Source of the DNA: UBA1756 sp045130235
Lineage (GTDB): Bacteria; Bacteroidota; Bacteroidia; Bacteroidales; WCHB1-69
DNA length: 50,525 bases
Direction: 5' to 3'
Assembly: GCA_045130235.1 (NCBI GenBank)
Contig: JBGUPJ010000041.1
Location: 1 to 50,525 of the forward strand
This document shows, piece after piece, positions 30,855 through 38,761 of the stretch. A program made the position numbers and the translations under genes. Within the stretch, counting starts at the first letter, position 1, and every line of letters begins with the position of its first letter. Under the pieces are notes generated by a model. That model had not been told where the DNA came from, did not search any database, and was given only the letters and a program-made list of their open reading frames with translations.

Positions 30855-32012
30855 TTACCAATCGTTTTCTTCTGTTAGAGTGATGTTACCGCCAAAGTGT
30901 GTTTTCACCGGATTCGCATAAATGTTGAGCAAATAATTCTTCATTTTTTCTGCCTCAACATCTTCAGTGATAGATTGTTTAAGGATGTATTGCAGGAAGT
31001 CCTCTTTCTGCTTTTGGGTATAATACTCTGCAAATTTTTGGCATTGTTCAAGCTCATCGTAGGCAATGTAGTTAGTGGGGTATAAGGTGTAATTGGCGTA
31101 AATTTGTTGGTCAATGATTCTTGCTACAGCGGTGAGTTTGTCGTTTTTGCGCAAGCTCTTGTCGATTTTGGCAATCTCTTCATTGACGGGTCGCCCGATC
31201 ACCAGATGCACCCTCCCTTTGAACCCGAAAATGCCCTGGCAGATGCTCTTGAAATCTTCGCCAGGCTTTTTGACGTATTTTTCTTTTTCTGAAAGTGCCA
31301 ATTCTCTGGCTTTCAGCTGGTCGCAAGGCTCATATTCGTAGGAAACCGTCAGAGGAGTGATGTTCATCTCTTGCAGAATGTCCAGCACATCACGACTCTC
31401 ATCATAGTAGGTCAGCATCTTGAGAAGCCCTTGTTGGGTAAGGTCAATGCCATTTTTGGTTCTGCCATTTCTTTGCGCAATCCACACGGACTCTTTCTCT
31501 ACTGTCATGCCATAATGAATATACTCTGACAGCTCTTTCGAATTCATCAGCTTTTCGCGCAACGATGCCCCGCTTCTCTTCACCAGAAACATCTTGTTGG
31601 CTTTGGCAATGGTGAGGGTGAGAGGGTCGGGCACAAGATTGTCGCCGATGGCAATCTTCGACGAGTTGACATTATTGTCAAAAAAGTAGAGCTGCAGGTA
31701 TGCCGAATCCATGATGATGTCGCGATGGTTCGCAATGTATAGGTACGTCTGGTGGGGATCAATGTTCTCCAATCCGCTGAAAACGACTTCTGTTGTGGAA
31801 CGGTCGGAGTAGTATTTTAAAAAACGCCCCAACGCACCCTTTTGGAAATCATACAACGTGTTGAATGGCTGTTTTTTGAGCTCCTCTAACGTCATGTCAC
31901 CCCCATATTCGTCAATGACTTGTATAACCCGCTCATCACTGAAAATACTGTGTATGGCGGCAGGTAGCTCCTGCGTGGTTAAATGTCGGATGGAATCGAA
32001 ATTTTCGGTCAT
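30855..32012 (-). CDS. PlsC-like acyltransferase
   Basis: A 385-residue protein with the acyltransferase NHRDIIMD motif (the HxxxxD catalytic pair, near residue 93). FLVKRSGASLREKL and SVWIAQRNGRTKNGIDL are the acyl-acceptor motifs. No clear membrane span is seen. It may be a glycerol-3-phosphate or lysophosphatidate acyltransferase, or an enzyme of lipid A or other membrane lipids. It is the first gene of the acyltransferase, glycosyltransferase and lpxK operon. Confidence 0.82.
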   Translation of the reverse strand: MTENFDSIRHLTTQELPAAIHSIFSDERVIQVIDEYGGDMTLEELKKQPFNTLYDFQKGALGRFLKYYSDRSTTEVVFSGLENIDPHQTYLYIANHRDIIMDSAYLQLYFFDNNVNSSKIAIGDNLVPDPLTLTIAKANKMFLVKRSGASLREKLMNSKELSEYIHYGMTVEKESVWIAQRNGRTKNGIDLTQQGLLKMLTYYDESRDVLDILQEMNITPLTVSYEYEPCDQLKARELALSEKEKYVKKPGEDFKSICQGIFGFKGRVHLVIGRPVNEEIAKIDKSLRKNDKLTAVARIIDQQIYANYTLYPTNYIAYDELEQCQKFAEYYTQKQKEDFLQYILKQSITEDVEAEKMKNYLLNIYANPVKTHFGGNITLTEENDW

Positions 32013-32035
32013 ACCAAGCTCCCTAATATCGGGTG

Positions 32036-32043
32036 CAAAGATA
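32036..32043 (-). promoter_or_regulatory. Promoter -7 box (TATCTTTG on minus strand)
   Basis: Perfect TAnnTTTG, 24 bases before the acyltransferase ATG; likely promoter of the lpxK operon. Confidence 0.65.
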
Positions 32044-32066
32044 CAACTTTTTTAAATACGATGTGC

Positions 32067-32585
32067 CTAAAAATCATTTGACGGAATGGTGTCAGGGTTG
32101 ATTTCAAAAATGCGGGTGATACGTTCGCTTCGTGCGGGTTTTTGCTCGGACTTCACCGGAGTGATAACCGTTTCAGTATCAGGCTGTGTGGCGGGATGAG
32201 CCTCTGTTTTCGGAGCTTTTGCTGGTGTGGCCGCATTATGGTTATTGGCTATCTGTGTGGTTGGTTTTTCCTCGATAGGCTCAATGGCCTCTTCTACTGC
32301 GGGAATTTCCATTTCAACAATGCTGTCTTGTTCAACGACAGTTTCAGGAACGGGATCGTTCTGGGCAGAAGGCGTGGGCTGCGGCTCTTCATGCCCCGTC
32401 AATCGTACTGCCACATAAATGCCAACGGCCACCACAACCACGGCTGCTCCTGCGAGCAACCCGTGCAGAAGAGTAAAACCTCCCTTCCACCCCGCTTTTT
32501 GGGTGAAACTCTGCCAGTTTTTGGCAGAATAAGAGTACTCTTTGGAGTTGACTTTTTCTTTGATAAGTTGGTCGAAATCAGACAT
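32067..32585 (-). CDS. Single-pass protein, putative anti-sigma partner
   Basis: A 172-residue protein with a short cytoplasmic N terminus (MSDFDQLIKEKVNSKEYSY), one transmembrane helix (about 37-60, LLHGLLAGAAVVVVAVGIYV) and a long Pro/Glu/Thr-rich periplasmic tail. Its start is one base after the ECF sigma factor stop. In Bacteroidota, such a gene after an ECF sigma factor often encodes an anti-sigma factor or partner, although this one lacks an obvious zinc motif. No family recognised. Confidence 0.6.
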   Translation of the reverse strand: MSDFDQLIKEKVNSKEYSYSAKNWQSFTQKAGWKGGFTLLHGLLAGAAVVVVAVGIYVAVRLTGHEEPQPTPSAQNDPVPETVVEQDSIVEMEIPAVEEAIEPIEEKPTTQIANNHNAATPAKAPKTEAHPATQPDTETVITPVKSEQKPARSERITRIFEINPDTIPSNDF

Positions 32586-32586
32586 T

Positions 32587-33147
32587 TTAGCGGTTTCTTT
32601 CGGTGATAAGTTCTTTTAATTTATTGCGGGCAAAATTGAGATGCCAATGTGAGGTTCCTTCTTTCATGTCGAGCATTTTGGCGATTTCAGCGTGGGGGTA
32701 CTCTTCGAAGACGTACAAGTTGAACACGCTTCTGGAGGTGGGGGGCAGCTGCTGGATGAGTTCGAGGAGTTCGTCGGTGCTGATTTTCGCAAGGGCTTCA
32801 TTTTCAGTTGGGGAGGGGTGGAAGTTTTCGGGGAGTTCGTCAAAGGAGGTGGTGGGAGTGAGTGTCTTGTATTTTCGTTGGTAGTCGATGGCAGTGTTGA
32901 TGATGACTTTCTTAAACCAGGCGTCGAAAGACCCGCTTTCCTCATATTTCCCAATCTGTGTGAAGACCTTCAGAAACCCTTCATTCAACATGTCTTCCGC
33001 CTCTTCTCTGTCCTTGGCATATCGCATGCAGATGGACATCGCCGTGCCAAAAAACAGTTTGAAAAACTGGTGCTGCGCCTTTCTTTTTCCGGCTTTGCAC
33101 TCAGCAATCACTGCTTTGAGCTGGTCTTCTGTGGGGTGTTTCGACAT
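32587..33147 (-). CDS. ECF-type RNA polymerase sigma factor
   Basis: A 186-residue sigma-70 family protein with regions 2 and 4 only. Region 2 has CMRYAKDREEAEDMLNEGFL (region 2.2) and FDAWFKKVIINTAIDYQRK (2.3-2.4). Region 4 has LLELIQQLPPTSRSVFNLYV, then FEEYPHAEIAKMLDMKEGT and SHWHLNFARNKLKELI, the recognition helix-turn-helix. Length is typical for the ECF group. It is directly followed by a single-pass membrane protein that may hold it inactive. Target promoters unknown; its own promoter probably lies in 33148-33198. Confidence 0.9.
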   Translation of the reverse strand: MSKHPTEDQLKAVIAECKAGKRKAQHQFFKLFFGTAMSICMRYAKDREEAEDMLNEGFLKVFTQIGKYEESGSFDAWFKKVIINTAIDYQRKYKTLTPTTSFDELPENFHPSPTENEALAKISTDELLELIQQLPPTSRSVFNLYVFEEYPHAEIAKMLDMKEGTSHWHLNFARNKLKELITERNR

Positions 33148-33198
33148 GGTTTAAAACGGAAGTTGTCTTGAAAATCTTGGGTGGTGTAGGTGATTTTT

Positions 33199-35904
33199 TT
33201 ATAAATTTTCTCTAAAGTCGCGTTTCAAAGGTATCTTAAGATCTTGCAGTACGGATGCTTTTACGTTAAGTGTGAAGCTGAACCCGCGTCGGTAGCCGAA
33301 GGGAATCCAGTTGAATCGCATCTCCCAGCAGTGCAGGTCGCGGTAAATGTCGATGGAGGTGTACGAGAATTTCTTCTGCTGGAAGTCGTAGCCCGTGGTG
33401 AAACCCACTTTCCATTTTTTAGTGATGTTAAAGTCGCCGCTGACATTCAGTGTTTGCACAATCTTGCCCGTATGACTCTTCAACGCATCTTCCTCTGAGA
33501 TATTATAGAGCGAGTAAAAGGTGGGGTTCATGTAGTGGTAAATATTGTCTTTGACGGTATAGGCGAAGGTGTAGCTGAGCGTGATGGACCACGGATTGTT
33601 AAAGTCGGGGCGTTTGGAGGGCATTCCCAGCGTGTTTTCGGTGAAAAGCTGCTCCTGCTCAGGTTGTTCCTCCTCTATTTTCTTCTCCTTTTTCCCTTTG
33701 AAATAGTCGTTGTTGATGGTCCAGTTCAGGCTGAGGCTGAGGTCGGAGTTGGAGAATCGCATCAGCCGGTGGTTCTCCTTCCATTCGGTGCGGTTGATGC
33801 GGATACCCCGCTCGTTGTAGCAGTAGGGGTCGAAGCCGACGCTGAAGGTGATATAGAGCTGCTTGAACAGGGTGGTACGACCCGAAATGGTGAGCGGCGA
33901 CCACCGCAGCGAGTCGGCGGCGAAGTTGTAGTAGCATCCAACCGTCAGGTTGTCAAGCAACACGATTTTTTTCATCCCGGTGATGGTGTCTTTGCGCGAA
34001 CGAACCTTCATCTCCACATTGTTGGCAATGTTGAGACTCGCGATGGCCGATGTGCGGTTGCTCACCCCACCGAATATTGAGTTCGCAAAGTATGAATAGG
34101 ACACGTTCTCACCCGTTAGAGGATTAAAGTACTCTCCATAGGTGTTCCCACTCAAGTTGGGGGAGTAGGTAAAACTCAAAACGGGCGACATCACATGGCG
34201 CAGCGCAGGTCCCTTCTCTTTTTTCGACTGATACAAGAAATAGATTTTGGTGGTGATGGAGGTGGAAAGACTGATATCGTGCAGCGCATAGAAATTACGT
34301 TCCATCATACGGTTGACATAGTAGGTGGACACATCTTCCTGCACAATGGAGTCCATCTGCTGCTGCTCGCGTTGGAGGTACCATTTCTCGGTGAGGTTGA
34401 TGGTGGTGTTCCAGTTGATGAGTTTCGCAATTTTGATGGGGATGGTGATGGGAATGGAGTGCCGCATTCCGAACTGTAACTGCTGCCAGGTTTCAGGTCG
34501 CAGGATGAGCGAATCCTGTGTGTTGAGTTGGTTGGTGAGTTGCGACGACCATTTCATCGAAATGTTGTCGTACCATTTCAATTTCGACTTGTTCTTCTTT
34601 CGGAAGGGGTAGAACTGGTTGACCGACATGCTCACATCTGGCAGGGCGAGGTTCACTTGACCGGTTTTGGTGCTTTGGGTATAGGAGGCGGTCATATCCA
34701 CAAAAAACACTCCTTTGGCACTGGTCGAGAGGTTGAGCTTGGAGGTGTATTGGTTGGAAAGATAGTCTTCTACACTGGAGAGGTTGTATTTGTTGAAGGT
34801 GCTGCTCACGATGTCAACATGGGCCGAAAACCGGGTGGTGGGGTGTGACTTGGCATCTTGCTTGTGCTCCCAGAAAATTTTGAAGTCGTTGGTTTTGTAT
34901 CGGGAGTTGTCGAGCTTCTCGCCAAAATAGTTTTGGGCAAAACTGAGGTTGATGTTGCCGGCGCACTTGTATCGCACCACATAGTTGGAGCGCAATTTCA
35001 CTGCCCAGCTGCCGTTGGTGTAGATGTCGCCCGCCAACACCAGGTCGATGTTGTCGCTAATGCCAAAATAGTAGCCAAAATTCTCCAAATAGAATCCGCG
35101 GTTGGAGGTCTCGCCGATGGTGGGCATGAGAATGCCCGAACGCCGCCCTTTTTTGATGGGGAAGTAGCCGAACGGAACGGCAATGAAGGTTGGCACTCCG
35201 CCGAAACTCAGGTAGGCAGGGCCGGTTACAATCTTGTCGTCAGGAATTACCTTCGCCTTGGTGAAGGCAATCTCGAAATGCGGATGATCCAACTCGCAGG
35301 TGGTGTATTTGCCCCTGCGGATAAACGAGGTGTTGTCGTCCAATTTCTTGATTTTTTCACCATGAATATACCCTTCTCCCTCTACGGTAATCACGTGACT
35401 GATAATTCCTTTGGTGGTCTGAAAGTTATATTTGATTTCGTGCGCCTTAAAAAAAGTCTCTCCTTGTTTGAAGGTGGGGTAACCGTGCATGTTGCCCGCA
35501 GAGTCGGCAACACCAGTGGCATACAGCTCCTGATTCTCAAAGCTGATCTGAATGTAGTCGGCCCTCAATTCCAAATCGTCGTAATACACAACGGCGTTCC
35601 CAAACAGATGGGTGATGCGGTTCTTCATGTCCACTACAATGGAGTCCTGCGCCTCGTATGTGACCCTTTTTTCGATGGCATCGCGCGAAATTTTCTTGTA
35701 AACAGTACTCGAATCCCGCAAAACAACGGAATCTGATGGGATAGAAATTGCGACGCTGTCGGAGTCAAGAGTTGCCGTTAAGGTGCTGTCGGGCGGGTTG
35801 GGAAGCGTATCCTGTGCTATTGAAATCGATGGTAATACACTGATAATCATTGCGATAATAAATCGCAATATAAATAACAATCGACCGTTGATTATTATTG
35901 GCAT
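33199..35904 (-). CDS. LptD-like outer-membrane LPS assembly protein
   Basis: A 901-residue protein with an N-terminal signal peptide ending near ISIAQ (about residue 30). An OstA/LptA-like beta-jellyroll (about 85-230) has YEAQDSIVVDMKNRITHLFG, then NAVVYYDDLELRADYIQI. A large beta-barrel follows (about 245-901), with many alternating-hydrophobic strands and PFGYFPIKKGRRSGILMPTI, an LptD signature. It is expected to insert LPS into the outer leaflet. Bacteroidota LptD proteins are large like this one. It is divergent from the amidase gene with facing promoters. lpxK and core glycosyltransferase genes lie nearby. Confidence 0.88.
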   Translation of the reverse strand: MPIIINGRLLFILRFIIAMIISVLPSISIAQDTLPNPPDSTLTATLDSDSVAISIPSDSVVLRDSSTVYKKISRDAIEKRVTYEAQDSIVVDMKNRITHLFGNAVVYYDDLELRADYIQISFENQELYATGVADSAGNMHGYPTFKQGETFFKAHEIKYNFQTTKGIISHVITVEGEGYIHGEKIKKLDDNTSFIRRGKYTTCELDHPHFEIAFTKAKVIPDDKIVTGPAYLSFGGVPTFIAVPFGYFPIKKGRRSGILMPTIGETSNRGFYLENFGYYFGISDNIDLVLAGDIYTNGSWAVKLRSNYVVRYKCAGNINLSFAQNYFGEKLDNSRYKTNDFKIFWEHKQDAKSHPTTRFSAHVDIVSSTFNKYNLSSVEDYLSNQYTSKLNLSTSAKGVFFVDMTASYTQSTKTGQVNLALPDVSMSVNQFYPFRKKNKSKLKWYDNISMKWSSQLTNQLNTQDSLILRPETWQQLQFGMRHSIPITIPIKIAKLINWNTTINLTEKWYLQREQQQMDSIVQEDVSTYYVNRMMERNFYALHDISLSTSITTKIYFLYQSKKEKGPALRHVMSPVLSFTYSPNLSGNTYGEYFNPLTGENVSYSYFANSIFGGVSNRTSAIASLNIANNVEMKVRSRKDTITGMKKIVLLDNLTVGCYYNFAADSLRWSPLTISGRTTLFKQLYITFSVGFDPYCYNERGIRINRTEWKENHRLMRFSNSDLSLSLNWTINNDYFKGKKEKKIEEEQPEQEQLFTENTLGMPSKRPDFNNPWSITLSYTFAYTVKDNIYHYMNPTFYSLYNISEEDALKSHTGKIVQTLNVSGDFNITKKWKVGFTTGYDFQQKKFSYTSIDIYRDLHCWEMRFNWIPFGYRRGFSFTLNVKASVLQDLKIPLKRDFRENL

Positions 35905-35932
35905 CAGTGACTTTTCGTGTTATATTTTATAA

Positions 35933-35940
35933 TATCTTTG
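35933..35940 (+). promoter_or_regulatory. Promoter -7 box (TATCTTTG) for the amidase
   Basis: Perfect TAnnTTTG, 43 bases before the amidase ATG. It overlaps the leader region of the divergent lptD-like gene. Confidence 0.6.
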
Positions 35941-35958
35941 TAACTTTGAAAAAAGCAC

Positions 35959-35966
35959 CAAAATTA
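35959..35966 (-). promoter_or_regulatory. Promoter -7 box (TAATTTTG on minus strand) for the lptD-like gene
   Basis: TAnnTTTG on the minus strand, with a candidate TTTG -33 box at 35989-35992, 22 bases away. The two divergent promoters overlap, so they may interfere with each other. Confidence 0.5.
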
Positions 35967-35983
35967 CACAATTTTTGCCCATT

Positions 35984-37225
35984 ATGAACAAAAAAATTTG
36001 CTTTTTATTATTCGTCGCTTTCTCTTTTTGCACCATGCCAGCATTTTCCCAAGCAAAAGATGAGATCAAGAAAATTGTGATTGATGCCGGGCATGGCGGA
36101 ACTGACCCCGGAGCGTTGGGCTCCAAAAGCAAGGAAAAGAATATTACCCTTGCGCTGGCTCTTGAAATCGGAAAAAGAATCAAAGAGAAATGCCCTGATG
36201 TAGAGGTCATCTATACTCGTACTACCGATGTCTATCCTACGGTGGCAGGAAGAGCTACATTAGCTAATAACAAAAATGCCGACCTTTTCATTTCTGTGCA
36301 TTGCAATGCGGTGGAAAATAATAAATCTGCCAGAGGGGTGGAAACTTACGTTATGGGTCTTGACAAGTCGGAGCATAGTTTGGCAGTCGCCCGCCGCGAA
36401 AATGCCTCCATCTTGTTGGAGGAGGATTACCAGTCCAATTATGGTGGCTTTGACCCCAACTCCCCCGAATCATACGTGATTTTCTCGTTGTATGCCAATG
36501 CCTACCTCGACCGTTCCACCAAATTGGCCTCCAAAGTGCAGCGTAATCTTGTGGCTACCACCTCCTTTCCCGACCGTCACGTGCGCCAGGGCGGTTACTG
36601 GGTGTTGCATGCCGTCGCCATGCCCAGCATCCTCATCGAGTTCGGCTTCATCACCAACCCCACAGAGGAAGCCCAGCTGATGGACCCCACCATGCAGTGC
36701 AAAATGGCCGAGGCCGTCGCCTGCGCCTTCCAGGAATACAAAAATGAGGTGGAAGGGAAAACTCAACCTGTTGCCGACAACAAGGATAAGAATAACGACG
36801 CCGACAAAGATAACGACAACAACAAAAATAAAGATGCCGACAAAGCCCAGTCGGGCAACAAAGACAAGACCGAAGAGGGAAAGAAAACAAATGACGCTGC
36901 CACCTCTTCCAACAGCAATTCTTCCACCAATAAAGCTAACAACAATCAACCGGCCACCAACAAGAATGGGGTCTGTTTCAAAGTGCAGCTGTATGCCACC
37001 CCCGACAAGGTTGCCGTTACCGACAAGCGTTTCTCCGGCCTTGTCCAAGTGGATTGCTATTATGAGAATTCCCTCTGGAAATACACCTCCGGCAATGTCA
37101 CTACCTACGAGGAAGCACAACAGTTGCTTACTGCTGCTAAAGCCAAGTTTCCAGATGCGTTCATCATCAGCTTCAAAGACGGGAAAAAAATACCCGTTTC
37201 TGAAGCTCGTAAGCTGGCTCAATAG
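35984..37225 (+). CDS. N-acetylmuramoyl-L-alanine amidase with C-terminal SPOR-like domain
   Basis: A 413-residue periplasmic hydrolase that cleaves the amide bond between MurNAc and the stem peptide. The signal peptide is about 1-23 (MNKKICFLLFVAFSFCTMPA). The Amidase_3 domain has VIDAGHGGTDPGALGSKSKE (first Zn His), FISVHCNA (second Zn His) and SILIEFGFITNP (catalytic Glu). A low-complexity Lys/Asp/Asn-rich linker (about 255-325) leads to a SPOR-like C terminus (VCFKVQLYATPDKVA...YTSGNVTTYEEAQQLLTAAK). The start at 35984 is used because the signal peptide begins there. Confidence 0.9.
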   Translation: MNKKICFLLFVAFSFCTMPAFSQAKDEIKKIVIDAGHGGTDPGALGSKSKEKNITLALALEIGKRIKEKCPDVEVIYTRTTDVYPTVAGRATLANNKNADLFISVHCNAVENNKSARGVETYVMGLDKSEHSLAVARRENASILLEEDYQSNYGGFDPNSPESYVIFSLYANAYLDRSTKLASKVQRNLVATTSFPDRHVRQGGYWVLHAVAMPSILIEFGFITNPTEEAQLMDPTMQCKMAEAVACAFQEYKNEVEGKTQPVADNKDKNNDADKDNDNNKNKDADKAQSGNKDKTEEGKKTNDAATSSNSNSSTNKANNNQPATNKNGVCFKVQLYATPDKVAVTDKRFSGLVQVDCYYENSLWKYTSGNVTTYEEAQQLLTAAKAKFPDAFIISFKDGKKIPVSEARKLAQ

Positions 37226-37265
37226 TTTTTTTTGAAAAAAAAGACCTCTGTATTACATTTTTAAG

Positions 37266-37273
37266 TATCTTTG
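37266..37273 (+). promoter_or_regulatory. Promoter -7 box (TATCTTTG)
   Basis: Perfect TAnnTTTG, 22 bases before the ATG at 37295; it overlaps an earlier in-frame start codon, which is therefore unlikely to be used. Confidence 0.7.
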
Positions 37274-37294
37274 CACCTCAAAAAATGTGAAGTT

Positions 37295-37678
37295 ATGGAA
37301 GAGAAACAACCCGTAAGATATTCCGACGAGGAATTGGCAGAATTCAAAGCTTTGATAGAAAAGAAGTTAAAAGAAGCCCGCGAGGGTCTTGAGGTTTATA
37401 TGGAAGCCTGCAATAACGCTGGCAACGACACCATGGACACCTCTCCGACCTTCAAGGTGCTGGAAGAAGGCAGTCAGGTGCTGGCCAAAGAGGAGAACGC
37501 CCAGCAGGCCGCCCGCCTCTTCAAGTACATCAAAAATTTAGAGGCAGCGTTGATGCGAATCGAAAACAAAACGTATGGCATCTGCCGTGCTACCGGCAAG
37601 CTCATCCCCAAGGAGAGACTGCTCAGCGTGCCCCACGCTACCATGTGCATCGAAGCTAAGCTGGACTCTAAAAAATAG
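37295..37678 (+). CDS. TraR/DksA-family protein with reduced zinc finger
   Basis: A 127-residue protein of the DksA/TraR family. These insert into the RNA polymerase secondary channel and, in some bacteria, work with ppGpp. The N-terminal coiled-coil part (about 10-80) has YSDEELAEFKALIEKKLKEA, and the C-terminal finger region has YGICRATGKLIPKERLLSVP followed by HATMCIEAK. Only two of the four zinc cysteines of classical DksA are present. Bacteroidota homologues commonly show this loss. The gene is 8 bases before lspA and co-transcribed with it. Confidence 0.85.
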   Translation: MEEKQPVRYSDEELAEFKALIEKKLKEAREGLEVYMEACNNAGNDTMDTSPTFKVLEEGSQVLAKEENAQQAARLFKYIKNLEAALMRIENKTYGICRATGKLIPKERLLSVPHATMCIEAKLDSKK

Positions 37679-37686
37679 CCTCCATC

Positions 37687-38334
37687 GTGAAGAAAAACTG
37701 GAAACTCGCAATCATCACCGTTGCGATAGTGGTTGTCTGTGTGCTGATCGACCAACTGCTGAAAATTTGGGTCGTGCGCAATATGCAGCTTGGTGAAATG
37801 CGCCCCCTCCTCGGCGACTGGTTCAATTTGCATTATGTCCAAAACAAAGGAATGGCCTTCGGCATGAGCTGGGGCGACAATTTCGGCAAATTGGCACTCT
37901 CGCTCCTCCGTGTCGGAGTCGTGGGCTATCTGATTTACTATCTTTGGAAAAGAATCAAAAACAATGCTATAGAACTGTGGCCTGTGGTGATTCTTTCGCT
38001 GATAGTGGCCGGCGCCATCGGCAATATCATCGACTCCGCATTCTATGGCATGGCATTAGGCGTGGGCGACCCGCGGTTCATGTATGGCAGCGTGGTGGAT
38101 ATGATTTATATCAAGCTCTTTATGCTGCCTAACTGGGTGCCGGGGTTCGGCGGTGATTATTTCTTCCCCGCCATCTTCAACTTCGCCGACGCATGTGTCA
38201 CAGTGGGCATCTTCGCCATGCTGATTTTCTATAAGAGATTCTTTAAGGACGAAAAGAAGGACGAGAAAAATCTCACCGAAAGTTCGAACTCTGAACCAGT
38301 TCAAGCAGATGCCGCTAAACCGCAGCAGAGCTGA
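37687..38334 (+). CDS. lspA: Lipoprotein signal peptidase LspA
   Basis: A 215-residue aspartic membrane protease that removes the signal peptide of lipidated prolipoproteins. The start is GTG (37687). Four membrane segments are visible. Conserved motifs: VLIDQLLKIWVVRNM (helix 1 end), FNLHYVQNKGMAFGM, GAIGNIIDSAFYGMALG (first catalytic Asp) and FNFADACVTVGI (second catalytic Asp). The C-terminal polar tail (KDEKKDEKN...) and the insertion between the Asp motifs fit Bacteroidota homologues. Confidence 0.95.
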   Translation: MKKNWKLAIITVAIVVVCVLIDQLLKIWVVRNMQLGEMRPLLGDWFNLHYVQNKGMAFGMSWGDNFGKLALSLLRVGVVGYLIYYLWKRIKNNAIELWPVVILSLIVAGAIGNIIDSAFYGMALGVGDPRFMYGSVVDMIYIKLFMLPNWVPGFGGDYFFPAIFNFADACVTVGIFAMLIFYKRFFKDEKKDEKNLTESSNSEPVQADAAKPQQS

Positions 38335-38336
38335 AA

Positions 38337-38747
38337 CTATTCTTCAATAAAGGCGGATATTCTTCTGGAATCACGGGTGACAAAAGCCCCCGGATAGATG
38401 TTGATGATTTTCATCAGCACACCGTATGCGGCATGACGGGTCGCAAAATTCCCGATTCTTACCTTGTGGTTGGGCTCTGAAAAAACGGAGTAGGCCTCGG
38501 CATGAATGCCGTTGTTGGATAAGAAAGTATTGAGTCTATCAACGGTTTCCTGCGCTTTAGTGCCCGACGCTTCCCCCGACAAGGCCACCACCTGCACTAC
38601 ATAAACCTCTACTTTTCCTACCCAGCGGCATGTTTCCTTATATTTCTGCTCTGTCGAACTCACACTTTCCTCCACATCGTACTGCACAGCCTGCCCCCAA
38701 ATGAGAGCCGGCAATAGCATCAAACAAATGAAAAATATTCTCTTCAT
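38337..38747 (-). CDS. Exported SPOR-domain-like protein
   Basis: A 136-residue protein with a signal peptide (MKRIFFICLMLLPALIWGQA, about 1-19). A SPOR-like domain (about 46-130) has VEVYVVQVVALSGEASGTK, then VRIGNFATRHAAYGVLMKI and YPGAFVTRDSRR. SPOR domains bind denuded glycan at division sites. It converges with lspA, with just 2 bases between the stops. The dsbD gene lies upstream on the same strand with a 14-base gap, so the two may share a transcript. Confidence 0.75.
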   Translation of the reverse strand: MKRIFFICLMLLPALIWGQAVQYDVEESVSSTEQKYKETCRWVGKVEVYVVQVVALSGEASGTKAQETVDRLNTFLSNNGIHAEAYSVFSEPNHKVRIGNFATRHAAYGVLMKIINIYPGAFVTRDSRRISAFIEE

Positions 38748-38761
38748 GCGAAATCAATTGC

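Noticed and set aside
34858..35736. 292-codon plus-strand frame
   Set aside because: Shadow of the lptD-like gene; no protein-like features.
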